From positions 1 through 28,859 of the forward strand of contig CAZOJJ010000040.1 in NCBI GenBank assembly GCA_964580105.1: 28,859 nucleotides of DNA, written 5' to 3'. The position numbers and the translations under genes are program-made. Under the pieces are notes generated by a model. That model saw only the letters and a list, made by a program, of their open reading frames with translations. It searched no databases and was not told where the DNA came from. Below are positions 16,467-23,939 of the stretch, piece after piece (the first letter of the stretch is position 1; each line of letters opens with the position of its first letter). Source of the stretch: CAZOJJ01 sp964580105. Lineage in GTDB: Bacteria; Bacteroidota; Rhodothermia; Rhodothermales; Rubricoccaceae.

Positions 16467-17160
16467 CCAGCCAGCCCCGCGCCTTCGCCTCCTCGTAGCC
16501 CTTCGCGCGGAGCACCGAGGCGGGGTTGTCGAGGCGGCCGTAGCCCCACGGGTGGCGCTCGGAGCGGTCGCCGTGGTAGTCGGTGTGGGAGTGCTCGATG
16601 ACCACGTCGAGGCAGCCGAGGTCGCGGGCCAGCTTCCACGTCTCGGCCTTCGTGAGGTGCATCAGCGGCGTGTGGATGCGGAGGTCGGCGCCGAGGGCGA
16701 GCGCGAGGCTGCGCTCCATGCTCTCGACGAAGGCGAGGCGGCAGTCGGGGTAGCCCGAGTAGTCCGTCTGGCACATGCCGCCGACGAGGTCGCGGATGCC
16801 GCGCGTGAAGCCGAACGACGCCGCGACGGTCAGGAAGAGCGCGTTGCGGCCGGGCACGAACGACGCCGGGAGGCCGGGCGCGAGGGCGTGCGGGGCATTG
16901 ACGTCGCCCGCCTCGGTGAGGGCGCTGCCCGAGAGGAGACCGGTGAGGTCGAGGACGGTCAGCGGCACGCCCGCCAACCCGGCGATGGTCCGCGCCTGCG
17001 CCAGCTCGACGGCGTGCCGCTGACCGTAGCGGAAGCCGAGGGCTTCCACGCGCGCGAAGCGCCGCGCGGCCCAGTAGAGGCACGTCGTGGAGTCCTGGCC
17101 GCCGGAGAGCAGCACGAGTGCGGCGTCGCCGGAGCCGGAACGAAGCGGGGGGATCGCCAT
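16462..17160 (-). CDS. queC: 7-cyano-7-deazaguanine synthase QueC lacking the zinc cysteines
   Basis: QueC converts 7-carboxy-7-deazaguanine to preQ0 using ATP and ammonia. The PP-loop SGGQDS (residues 19-24) is intact, as are YGQRH, FVPGRN and the central GGMCQTDYSGYPDCR. The C-terminal zinc site is not. The family has a Cys in a TCY-type motif and then CxxCxxC before LRxKG. Here these positions are Asp194 (TDY), Arg209, Asn212 and Ser215, while the surrounding residues (PAS-LR-KG) align without gaps. At 232 residues the protein is full length, so this is substitution and not truncation. It is probably an operon with queE. queD and queF are not in the window. Confidence 0.93.
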   Translation of the reverse strand: MAIPPLRSGSGDAALVLLSGGQDSTTCLYWAARRFARVEALGFRYGQRHAVELAQARTIAGLAGVPLTVLDLTGLLSGSALTEAGDVNAPHALAPGLPASFVPGRNALFLTVAASFGFTRGIRDLVGGMCQTDYSGYPDCRLAFVESMERSLALALGADLRIHTPLMHLTKAETWKLARDLGCLDVVIEHSHTDYHGDRSERHPWGYGRLDNPASVLRAKGYEEAKARGWLD

Positions 17161-17282
17161 AGGTGGGGGATCGGGTTCACGCCGAAGACTACGCCCCCGG
17201 CACGCCGACGCGTGTGAAAATCCCGACGCGGCGCACCCCTGCGCCCGCTTGCCCGTCTTCGCCGCCCTTCCGACCTTCTGCC

Positions 17283-18179
17283 ATGCGTATCCTTTCGCTC
17301 GTCGTTTCGCTCGTCGTTTCGCTCGTCGTTTCGCTCGTCGTGCTCCTGGCCGCCTGCCAGGCCGACCTCCCGCCCACCGACACCGCGGCCGACACGACGG
17401 CCGCCTCGGCCGCGCCGGTCACGCCGGCCATCCCCTACGACTTCGACCACCCGGACGCCGCGTTCGATCTGCCGGAGGCGCTGGTCGAGATCTCCGGCCT
17501 GACCGTGCTCGACGACGGCCGCCTCGGCGCCGTGCAGGACGAGCAGGGCGTGCTCTACGTCCTCGATCCCGAGACCGGCGCGGTTCTGGAAGAGCACCGC
17601 TTCGACGGCGAGGGCGACTACGAGGGCGTCGAACTCGTAGGCGAGACGGTCTGGGTGCTCCGGAGCGACGGCGCCCTCTTCGCCGTCACCGAGGCGCGCG
17701 GCGACGCCCCGCAGCGCGAGCGGTACGACACCGGCCTCCACGACGGGTGCGACGCCGAGGGCCTCGGCTACGACCCCGCCGCCGGCCGCCTGCTGATCGC
17801 CTGCAAAGAGGACGCGGGGCCGGAACTACCGGGCGTCCGCGCGATTTACGCGTTCGATTTATCCGCGTTGGAACGCGCCCCGACGCCTGCGTTTCGTCTC
17901 GAGCGCTCCGCCCTCGACGGCCCGTCCGATCCGTTCAAACCCTCGGCCGTCGCGGTGCATCCCCGTACCGGGGACGTCTACGTCCTTTCCGCCTCACACA
18001 GCGCGCTGGCCGTTCTGAGCCCCGAGGGGGCCCTCCTCGGCGTCGTGGACCTGCCGGACGAGCGGTACCCCCAGCCCGAGGGCCTCGCCTTTGGTCCGGA
18101 AGGGACTCTGTACGTCTCTACCGAAGGGCGCTCCGGCGCCGCCGCTCTCCTCCGTTTCCGCGAACAGCCCCCTCGATGA
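17283..18179 (+). CDS. SdiA-regulated (YjiK-like) beta-propeller lipoprotein
   Basis: This 298-residue protein is exported and probably lipidated: the leader ends in a VVLLAAC lipobox with Cys25. Its hydrophobic core is four copies of SLVV, encoded by a 12-bp tandem repeat. The mature part has repeating strands typical of the SdiA-regulated family (LVEISGLTVLDDGRLGAVQD, GDYEGVELVGETVWVLRSDG, DAEGLGYDPAAGRLLIACK, PSAVAVHPRTGDVYVLS, PEGLAFGPEGTLYVS), which forms a beta-propeller. The function is unknown; the name reflects E. coli regulation only. The ATG at 17283 is chosen because it opens the leader. The stop codon overlaps the start of the following Omp85 gene as ATGA, so the two are translationally coupled. 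Confidence 0.9.
   Translation: MRILSLVVSLVVSLVVSLVVLLAACQADLPPTDTAADTTAASAAPVTPAIPYDFDHPDAAFDLPEALVEISGLTVLDDGRLGAVQDEQGVLYVLDPETGAVLEEHRFDGEGDYEGVELVGETVWVLRSDGALFAVTEARGDAPQRERYDTGLHDGCDAEGLGYDPAAGRLLIACKEDAGPELPGVRAIYAFDLSALERAPTPAFRLERSALDGPSDPFKPSAVAVHPRTGDVYVLSASHSALAVLSPEGALLGVVDLPDERYPQPEGLAFGPEGTLYVSTEGRSGAAALLRFREQPPR
17295..17342 (+). repeat. 12-bp tandem repeat (SLVV)4 in a lipoprotein signal peptide
   Basis: Four copies of TCGCTCGTCGTT (the last differs by one base) lie in frame at 17295-17306, 17307-17318, 17319-17330 and 17331-17342. They encode SLVV four times and form almost the entire hydrophobic core of the signal peptide. Confidence 0.95.
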
Positions 18180-21100
18180 TCCGCCCGCTCCTCCTCGGTC
18201 TCGTCGCCCTGGCCCTCAGCGGGTGCGCCGCCACACGCACCTACGTCAGCGACCGCTACGACGACGACCTCGACGCGCCCGAGCCGCCCGCCGACCGCGT
18301 CGTCTACGAGGTGTTCCTCCTCGGCAACACGGCCGACGGCGACCCCGAGGCGGCCGAGCCGGTCTTCCGGGCGCTCGCGCAGGAGCTCGACCGTGCGGGG
18401 GAGCAGAGCGCCGTCGTGTTCCTGGGCGATCTGCTTCCGGACGGGATGCCGGACTCCTTGGCCGCCGGCTTCGCCGAGGCCGACGCTCGCCTCGGCGCCC
18501 TCGCGGAGACGGTGGCCGGCTACGACGGCCGCGTCCTCGCCCTCCCCGGCGACCGCGACTGGCGGCAGGGCGAGGACGGCGTGGAGCGCCTCGAAGCCGT
18601 CCTCGAAGCGAAGCTCGACCGCGGCGACGTCGTCGCACCCGGCGATGCACGCCCGGGGCCCGTCGTGCTGGAACTGGCCGACGACCTCGTCCTCGTCGTG
18701 CTCGACACGGCCTGGTGGCTCGAAGAAGACGAGCGGCCCGGCGGCGAGGCGGGCCGGTTCGAGGGCGACGTCGGCGCGTACGAGGTCGAGAACCCGTACG
18801 AGGTCGTCCTCGCCCTCGAAAGCGTCTTCCGCGAGTACGACGACGCCAACGTGCTCGTCGTCGGGCACCACCCGATCAAGAGCCTCGGCGCCTACGGCGG
18901 TCATTTCCCGCTCCGCCGCCACCTCCTCCCGCCCGTGCTCGGCTCGGTCTACCCGCTCTACCGCACGTTCGTCGGCGCCGGGCAGGACCTCGCCAGCCCG
19001 GCGTACCGTGCCATGCGCCAGGCGCTCGACCGCGTCTTCCGCGCCTACGACGGCGTCGTGTACGCCGCCTCGCACGACCGCAGCCTCCAGGTCTTCCCCG
19101 TCGAGGAGTCCATCCGCCGGACGCAGTACTACCTCGTGAGCGGCTCCGCCGCCGAGGGCGAGCCCGTGGCGACCGGCCGCGGCGCCGCCTTCACCTCCTC
19201 CGACCGCGGCTTCCTCCGCCTCCGCTACCTCGACGGCGGTGCCGCCTGGCTCGACGTGCTCCGCGTGGACCCGGAGACGGCCGAGGCGGAGGTGGCCTAC
19301 CGGTACCGGCTCCGCGACACGCGCGCCGAGGCCGTGGACCCGGAGGTGCCCGACTTCGATCCCGGCGCGCTGCCGTCTTACGAGGGCCAGACCGTCACGG
19401 CCGCCATCAACCCGGACTACCGCGCCGGGGCGCTCAAGCGGCTCCTCCTGGGGGCGGGATACCGCAACGCCTGGGCCGCCGAGGTGCCCTTCCCCGTCCT
19501 CGACATGAACCTGGGCGGGGGGCTCACGCCCGTCCAGCGCGGCGGCGGCATGCAGACCGTCTCGCTCCGCCTCGAAGACGCCGAGGGCTACACCTACGTC
19601 CTCCGCCTTCTCCGGAAGGAGCCGGGCCGGACGCTCCCCGAGGAGCTCCAGCGCTCCGTCATCGCCGACATCATCCAGGAACTCACGAGCGCGACGATCC
19701 CCTGGGGGGCGCTCACCGCCGCCAGCCTCGCCGAGGCCGCCGGTCTCTACCACACCGACCCCCAGCTCGTCTACGTCCCCGACGACCCCCGCCTCGGCAT
19801 CTACCGCGAGGAGTTCGGCGGCCGCCTGGCGCTCTTCGAGATCCGCGCCGACGAGGACATGTCCGCCTTCGACCGCTTCGGCAACTCGGACAACGTGAAG
19901 TCCACGCCGTCGATGGTCGAGGACGTGGAGGACGACCAGGACCACCGCGTGGACCAGCGGTTCTTCCTCCGCAACCGCCTCCTCGACATGCTTATGAGCG
20001 ACTGGGACCGCCATGCCGACCAGTGGCGCTGGGCCTCCCTGGAGCCCTACCAGCTCGACCCCTCCCTCACCGGCGAGGCGCGCACCAAGGGCAAGATCTA
20101 CCGCCCCATCCCGCGCGACCGCGACTTCGCCTTCTACCGGCTCGGCGGGCTCGTCCCCTTCGTCGCCAGCAGGGTCGAGCCCAAGCTCCAGAGCTTCAAC
20201 CGGGGCTACGGCAACCTCAAGGGGCTCACCACCAGCGGCATCCCGCTCGACCGCCGCTTTACGAACGCGCTCACGCGCGAGGACTGGATCGCCGAGGCGC
20301 GCAGCCTCCAGGCCGCCCTCACGGACGAGGTCGTCGAGGCCGCCTTCCGCCGCTGGCCCGAGGCCGTCTTCGCCGAGTACGGGCCGGCGGCCATCGAGAC
20401 CCTCAAGGAGCGCCTCGCCCGGCTGCCCGAGGTGGCCGGCACGGTGTACGACTTCTACGCCGAGGTCGTGGACGTCGTCGGGACCAACAAGCGCGAGCGC
20501 TTCGAGGTGACGCGCCACGACGGCGGCCACACGGACGTCGTCGTCTACGACACGAACCGCGAGGGCGAGCGCCAGGCCGAGCTCTACCGCCGTCGCTTCG
20601 ACCCCCACGAAACCCGCGAGATCCGCCTCTACGGCCTCGGCGCGGGCGACTTCTTCGTCGTGGACGGCGGCCGCAACGCCGCCATTCGCCTCCGCATCAT
20701 CGGTGGGGCGGGCGAGGACACCTTCCGCAACCCCTCCGGCGGCGGGGGCATCGCCCTCTACGACACCGAGGCGGGCAACGTGGTCGAGGGGCGCGGCGGC
20801 GCCCGCGTCTACTTCTCCGACGAGCCCGCCAACAACGCCTACGACCCGTCGGATTACAAGCACGGCCTCATGGCCGTCTATCCGACGGCCGGCTACAACC
20901 GGACCGACGGCGCCCTCCTCGGCCTCGGCTACACCACGAGCCGCCCGGGCTTCCGGCGCTATCCGTGGGCGGCCATCCACACCGTCGAGGGCACCGTCGC
21001 TACGATGACGGGCGGCCTCCGGGGCCGCTACCGGGGGCAGTTCTTCGACGTCCTCGGCCGCGACTACGACGCCGAGGTCAGCCTGAGCGGCTCCACCCCG

Positions 21101-21913
21101 CGCTACGTCCGCACCTTCTACGGCTTCGGCAACGACACCGGCGACGGCGGCCAGCCGTCCGACTTCTTCCACGTGGACATCACGACGGCGACGGGCCACG
21201 TCTCGCTCATCCGCAGCGTGGAAGAGGCGATCCAGGCCGAGATCGGCGGCGGGGCGTCGTTCTACGAGGTGAAGGAGGACTCGCTGCGGTTCATCGGCAC
21301 GCCGGCGGCGATGCTGCCCGCCTCGGCGTTCGAGCCGCAGGCCTTCGCCGAGGCCTTCCTCCGGCTCACGCTCCAGCGCGTGGACGTGGCGGCCAACCCG
21401 CGCCAGGGCTTCCGCTTCACCGCGCGCGGCGGGGTCCACGGCGGCGTCACCGAGGCCGCCCCCACCTTCGGCACGCTCGGCGCCGACCTCGCGTTCTACG
21501 TCTCGCCGAGCCTGTACCCGCAGCTCACCATCGCGGCCCGCGCCGGGGCCGGGCACAACGTCGGCGACTTCCCGTTCTTCGCCGCCCAGACCCTCGGCGG
21601 CGAGACGAACCTGCGCGGCCTCGTGCGCCAGCGCTACAGCGGCCGGACGGCCGCCTACCAGAACGCCGAGGTGCGCCTCAAGCTCTTCGACGCCCTCGGC
21701 TACCTCCTCCCGTCGGACGTCGGCCTGCTGGCGTTCGTCGACAACGGCCGCGTCTGGGTCGACGGCGACGACGGCTCGCTCACCGAGGGCTGGCACCAGG
21801 GCTACGGCGGCGGCCTCTGGCTCTCCACGCTCGACCGGTTCGTCTTCACCGGCACCGTCGCCTCCGGCGACGACGGCGTGCTCGTCAACGTCGGTCTCCA
21901 CTTCCTCTACTAA
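18176..21913 (+). CDS. Omp85/BamA-TamA family outer-membrane protein with N-terminal phosphoesterase-like domain
   Basis: The protein has 1245 residues, with a leader ending in LSGC (Cys17). Residues 40-330 resemble a calcineurin-type metallophosphatase, but several metal-site motifs are altered: GN51T, GD85L, GD126R127D, an intact GHHP (230-233), and SH300DR302. A middle domain (about 400-880) contains MSDWDRHADQWRW with Asp611 and IPRDRDFAF with Asp648/Asp650, reminiscent of kinase-like folds. The C-terminal part is a beta-barrel with the Omp85 signature GGETNLRGLVRQRYSG, ending in an aromatic residue (HFLY). This three-part architecture occurs in Bacteroidota; the barrel probably sits in the outer membrane. 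It is coupled to the SdiA-regulated lipoprotein by ATGA. The cargo or substrate is unknown. Confidence 0.9.
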   Translation: MIRPLLLGLVALALSGCAATRTYVSDRYDDDLDAPEPPADRVVYEVFLLGNTADGDPEAAEPVFRALAQELDRAGEQSAVVFLGDLLPDGMPDSLAAGFAEADARLGALAETVAGYDGRVLALPGDRDWRQGEDGVERLEAVLEAKLDRGDVVAPGDARPGPVVLELADDLVLVVLDTAWWLEEDERPGGEAGRFEGDVGAYEVENPYEVVLALESVFREYDDANVLVVGHHPIKSLGAYGGHFPLRRHLLPPVLGSVYPLYRTFVGAGQDLASPAYRAMRQALDRVFRAYDGVVYAASHDRSLQVFPVEESIRRTQYYLVSGSAAEGEPVATGRGAAFTSSDRGFLRLRYLDGGAAWLDVLRVDPETAEAEVAYRYRLRDTRAEAVDPEVPDFDPGALPSYEGQTVTAAINPDYRAGALKRLLLGAGYRNAWAAEVPFPVLDMNLGGGLTPVQRGGGMQTVSLRLEDAEGYTYVLRLLRKEPGRTLPEELQRSVIADIIQELTSATIPWGALTAASLAEAAGLYHTDPQLVYVPDDPRLGIYREEFGGRLALFEIRADEDMSAFDRFGNSDNVKSTPSMVEDVEDDQDHRVDQRFFLRNRLLDMLMSDWDRHADQWRWASLEPYQLDPSLTGEARTKGKIYRPIPRDRDFAFYRLGGLVPFVASRVEPKLQSFNRGYGNLKGLTTSGIPLDRRFTNALTREDWIAEARSLQAALTDEVVEAAFRRWPEAVFAEYGPAAIETLKERLARLPEVAGTVYDFYAEVVDVVGTNKRERFEVTRHDGGHTDVVVYDTNREGERQAELYRRRFDPHETREIRLYGLGAGDFFVVDGGRNAAIRLRIIGGAGEDTFRNPSGGGGIALYDTEAGNVVEGRGGARVYFSDEPANNAYDPSDYKHGLMAVYPTAGYNRTDGALLGLGYTTSRPGFRRYPWAAIHTVEGTVATMTGGLRGRYRGQFFDVLGRDYDAEVSLSGSTPRYVRTFYGFGNDTGDGGQPSDFFHVDITTATGHVSLIRSVEEAIQAEIGGGASFYEVKEDSLRFIGTPAAMLPASAFEPQAFAEAFLRLTLQRVDVAANPRQGFRFTARGGVHGGVTEAAPTFGTLGADLAFYVSPSLYPQLTIAARAGAGHNVGDFPFFAAQTLGGETNLRGLVRQRYSGRTAAYQNAEVRLKLFDALGYLLPSDVGLLAFVDNGRVWVDGDDGSLTEGWHQGYGGGLWLSTLDRFVFTGTVASGDDGVLVNVGLHFLY

Positions 21914-21945
21914 GCGGCTCGCGGGTCCCGCCCGCGCTCACCCCG

Positions 21946-22668
21946 ATGGCCCCTCCCGACTCCGACGTCTTTTCGGGCGGCTCCGGCATGCCCGCCTCGC
22001 CGCGCTCCGACGAGCCCGACGGCCCCACCGAGGTGGAGCCGGAGTACGACACGCTCGAGCAGAAGATGGCAAAGCTCGGCTCCAAGCGCGGCGTCGAGAC
22101 CATGTTCCGCACGTCCTACCGGACGAACATGGACCTCTCCGCCCTCGCCGACGCCAAGGCCAACATCATGATCTCGATCAACGGCCTCATCGTCACCTTC
22201 CTGATCGCCTCCATCGCGCCGGGCATCGACACGAACCCGTGGCTGCGCATCCCGACGACGGTCCTCCTCGTCGGTTGCCTCTCCTCGCTCGTGTTCGCCG
22301 TGCTGGCGGCGCGCCCGCGCGTGCAGAGCAAGGAGATCTCGTTGCAGGCCATCAAGAGCAACACGGCCAACCTCCTCTTCTTCGGCAACTTCGCCCACAT
22401 GAGCCGCGAGGAGTTCATGGCCGGGATGGAGGAGCTCATCCTGGAGGGCAGCGCCATTTACCGGAACATGATCATGGACATCTACGGCCTCGGCCTCGTG
22501 CTCCAGAAGAAGTACCGGCTGCTGCGCGTGTCCTACACCCTCTTCATGGTGGGTCTGATCACGGGTGTGCTCGCCTTCATCATCGTGTTCTTTACGGCCT
22601 CGCAGGCGGGCGGGGGGCTGCCGGAGACCACCGTTCCGCTCCCCGGCCTCCCCGCGCCGGGCGGCTGA
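21946..22668 (+). CDS. Pycsar-effector-like membrane protein (DUF5706/PycTM-like)
   Basis: This 240-residue protein has a disordered N-terminal 40 residues, then TMFRTSYRTNMDLSALADAK followed by ANIMISING (51-80), matching the start of the DUF5706/PycTM domain. Three hydrophobic segments are visible at about 76-92, 101-121 and 195-217, with a soluble loop of about 70 residues between the second and third. In Pycsar phage defence, PycTM proteins respond to cyclic CMP or UMP and disrupt the membrane. Here no pyrimidylate cyclase gene is adjacent, and the HD domain often fused to Bacteroidota members is absent. The role may therefore be different. The ATG at 21946 lies 32 bp after the Omp85 gene, and sixA follows after 4 bp. 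Confidence 0.75.
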   Translation: MAPPDSDVFSGGSGMPASPRSDEPDGPTEVEPEYDTLEQKMAKLGSKRGVETMFRTSYRTNMDLSALADAKANIMISINGLIVTFLIASIAPGIDTNPWLRIPTTVLLVGCLSSLVFAVLAARPRVQSKEISLQAIKSNTANLLFFGNFAHMSREEFMAGMEELILEGSAIYRNMIMDIYGLGLVLQKKYRLLRVSYTLFMVGLITGVLAFIIVFFTASQAGGGLPETTVPLPGLPAPGG

Positions 22669-22672
22669 CGCC

Positions 22673-23170
22673 GTGAAGACGCTGCTCCTCCTCCGCCACG
22701 CGAAGTCCGACTGGGACGCCGACTACGGCCCGGACCACGAGCGCCCGCTGGCCGCGCGCGGCGTCCGCGACGCGAAGCGGATGGGCCGCTACCTCGCCGA
22801 TGCCGGTCCGCTCCCGGACGTGTGCGTGACCTCGACGGCCGTGCGGGCTCGGACGACGGTGCGCCTGGCCCACGAGGCGGGCGGATGGACGGCGCCCGTC
22901 GTGGAGGCGGACGCGCTCTACGCGGCGAGCCTGCGCGACGTGCTCGACGTGGTCCGCTCGCTCGACGACGCGGACGCCGTGGTGCTGCTGGCCGGGCACG
23001 AGCCGACGTGGTCGTCGGCCGTGGGAGCGTTCGCCGGCCGCGCCGTCTCGATGCCGACGGCCGCCCTCGCGTGCATCACGTTCGACGTGGATCGGTGGGC
23101 CGAGGTGGGCTGGGGCGCCGGCACGCTGGCCTGGCGGATGAAGCCGAAGGCCCTGCCGGAGGGGTACTGA
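22673..23170 (+). CDS. sixA: SixA-type phosphohistidine phosphatase
   Basis: This small histidine phosphatase of 165 residues probably removes phosphate from phosphohistidine on proteins such as phosphorelay domains. The catalytic RHG-type motif is LLLRHAKSDWD at the N-terminus. The second catalytic histidine lies in LAGHEPTWSS, and the arginine of TSTAVRARTT completes the pocket. The family's RHAKS form is the SixA hallmark. The GTG at 22673 is the only sensible start, directly before KTLLLLRHAKS and 4 bp after the preceding stop, so it is probably co-transcribed with the DUF5706-like gene. It is followed by a long non-coding region. Confidence 0.92.
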   Translation: MKTLLLLRHAKSDWDADYGPDHERPLAARGVRDAKRMGRYLADAGPLPDVCVTSTAVRARTTVRLAHEAGGWTAPVVEADALYAASLRDVLDVVRSLDDADAVVLLAGHEPTWSSAVGAFAGRAVSMPTAALACITFDVDRWAEVGWGAGTLAWRMKPKALPEGY

Positions 23171-23422
23171 GCCGAGGTGGGCGACGGCTGCCCCAGGTGG
23201 GCCAGGTTGCGCGCCTGCACCGTATCTTGCGCCGGAGCCGAGCGACACGGTGCCATGCCCCCTGCCGTACCCCGTGCCGATCCGGCGCGGAGGGCTATGC
23301 GGGGTTCCACGGGAGGCCCCGCCTCGGCTCCGCCCAGCCGCATCCCGCTCGGGGTGCGCCATCGCCCGCCGGGGGCTCGGCGACCCTCAGTAGGACCGGC
23401 GGGCTGGGGCGGTGGCCGAGCG

Positions 23423-23628
23423 CCGCCCCCGGCTGGGTCCGCCCCCGGCTGGGTCCGCCCCCGGCTGGGTCCGCCNNNNNNNNNNNNNNNNNNNNNNNNN
23501 NNNNNNNNNNNNNNNNNNNNNNNNNNNNNNNNNNNNNNNNNNNNNNNNNNNNNNNNNNNNNNNNNNNNNNNNNNNCCGCCCCCGGCTGGGTCCGCCCCCG
23601 GCTGGGTCCGCCCCCGGCTGGGTCCGCC
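23423..23628. repeat. 16-bp tandem repeat array around an assembly gap
   Basis: The unit is CCGCCCCCGGCTGGGT. Three copies (23423-23470) plus 5 bp lead into the gap, and three copies (23576-23623) plus 5 bp lead out. The unit is not a multiple of three, which argues against coding. Joining the flanks in register needs 11+16n bases. Confidence 0.95.
23476..23575. other. Assembly gap of 100 N within the 16-bp repeat
   Basis: Exactly 100 N with the same repeat on both sides. One hundred does not fit the register (11+16n), so it is a placeholder length. Confidence 0.97.
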
Positions 23629-23939
23629 TCGGGCCCGAGGTCGGCGGAGTGCCATATTCCTGCCCGACGCACCCCGGACGCATGGCCAACACCCTTCGCA
23701 TCCAACTCCTCTCCTGGGGGAGGTGCCCCGGAGGCGTAGCCGGAGGGGGGCCTGGGTTCCGGCTATCCCCCAGGCGCTGCGTCCCTCCGCGGCGCCAGCC
23801 CCCCGCGGAAGTATGGGATCTTCCCCAAACAGTCTCTGAGCGGGGAAGACGAACCCCATCGAAACGATCCGGTACCCGGACCCCGCGCCGCGTGTCGGCG
23901 TTCTGTCCGCCCTTTCCCTTCACCCAACTCGTACCCCGT

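Larger units (their letters stand above)
23171..23939. other. 769-bp intergenic region with 16-bp repeat array, gap and hairpin elements
   Basis: No gene is supported. It holds a TATCTTGC motif (23223-23230) with an ATG 25 bp further on (23255) opening an Arg/Pro-rich frame, the 16-bp array and N gap (23423-23628), and a G/C-rich segment (23704-23775). That segment contains CTGGGGGAGG and the inverted arms GCCTGGG (23750-23756) / CCCAGGC (23769-23775). The last 130 bp before 23940 must carry the promoter of the DUF2911 gene, but no clear element is seen. Confidence 0.7.

Noticed and set aside
16462..17160. QueC as part of a DNA-modification (dpd) or QueC-containing defence cluster
   Set aside because: The only linked gene is queE; no DNA-modifying, CBASS or nuclease genes are nearby, so ordinary tRNA queuosine synthesis is simpler.
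17978..21901. Minus-strand open frame of about 1300 codons opposite the Omp85 gene
   Set aside because: It is the antisense shadow of a high-GC gene. Its composition (Gly, Val, Ala, Glu, Arg only) matches no family, while the plus strand has clear motifs.
18091..21945. Long plus-strand frame joined upstream to the DUF5706-like protein
   Set aside because: The part before 21946 is an Arg/Pro-rich shadow of the Omp85 gene. Only the part from ATG 21946 is real.
21946..23170. Complete Pycsar defence operon
   Set aside because: No cyclase gene is present on either side, and SixA is not a known Pycsar component.
23423..23628. Possible CRISPR array at the 16-bp repeat
   Set aside because: The units are directly adjacent with no spacers and no cas genes are nearby; it is a plain tandem repeat.
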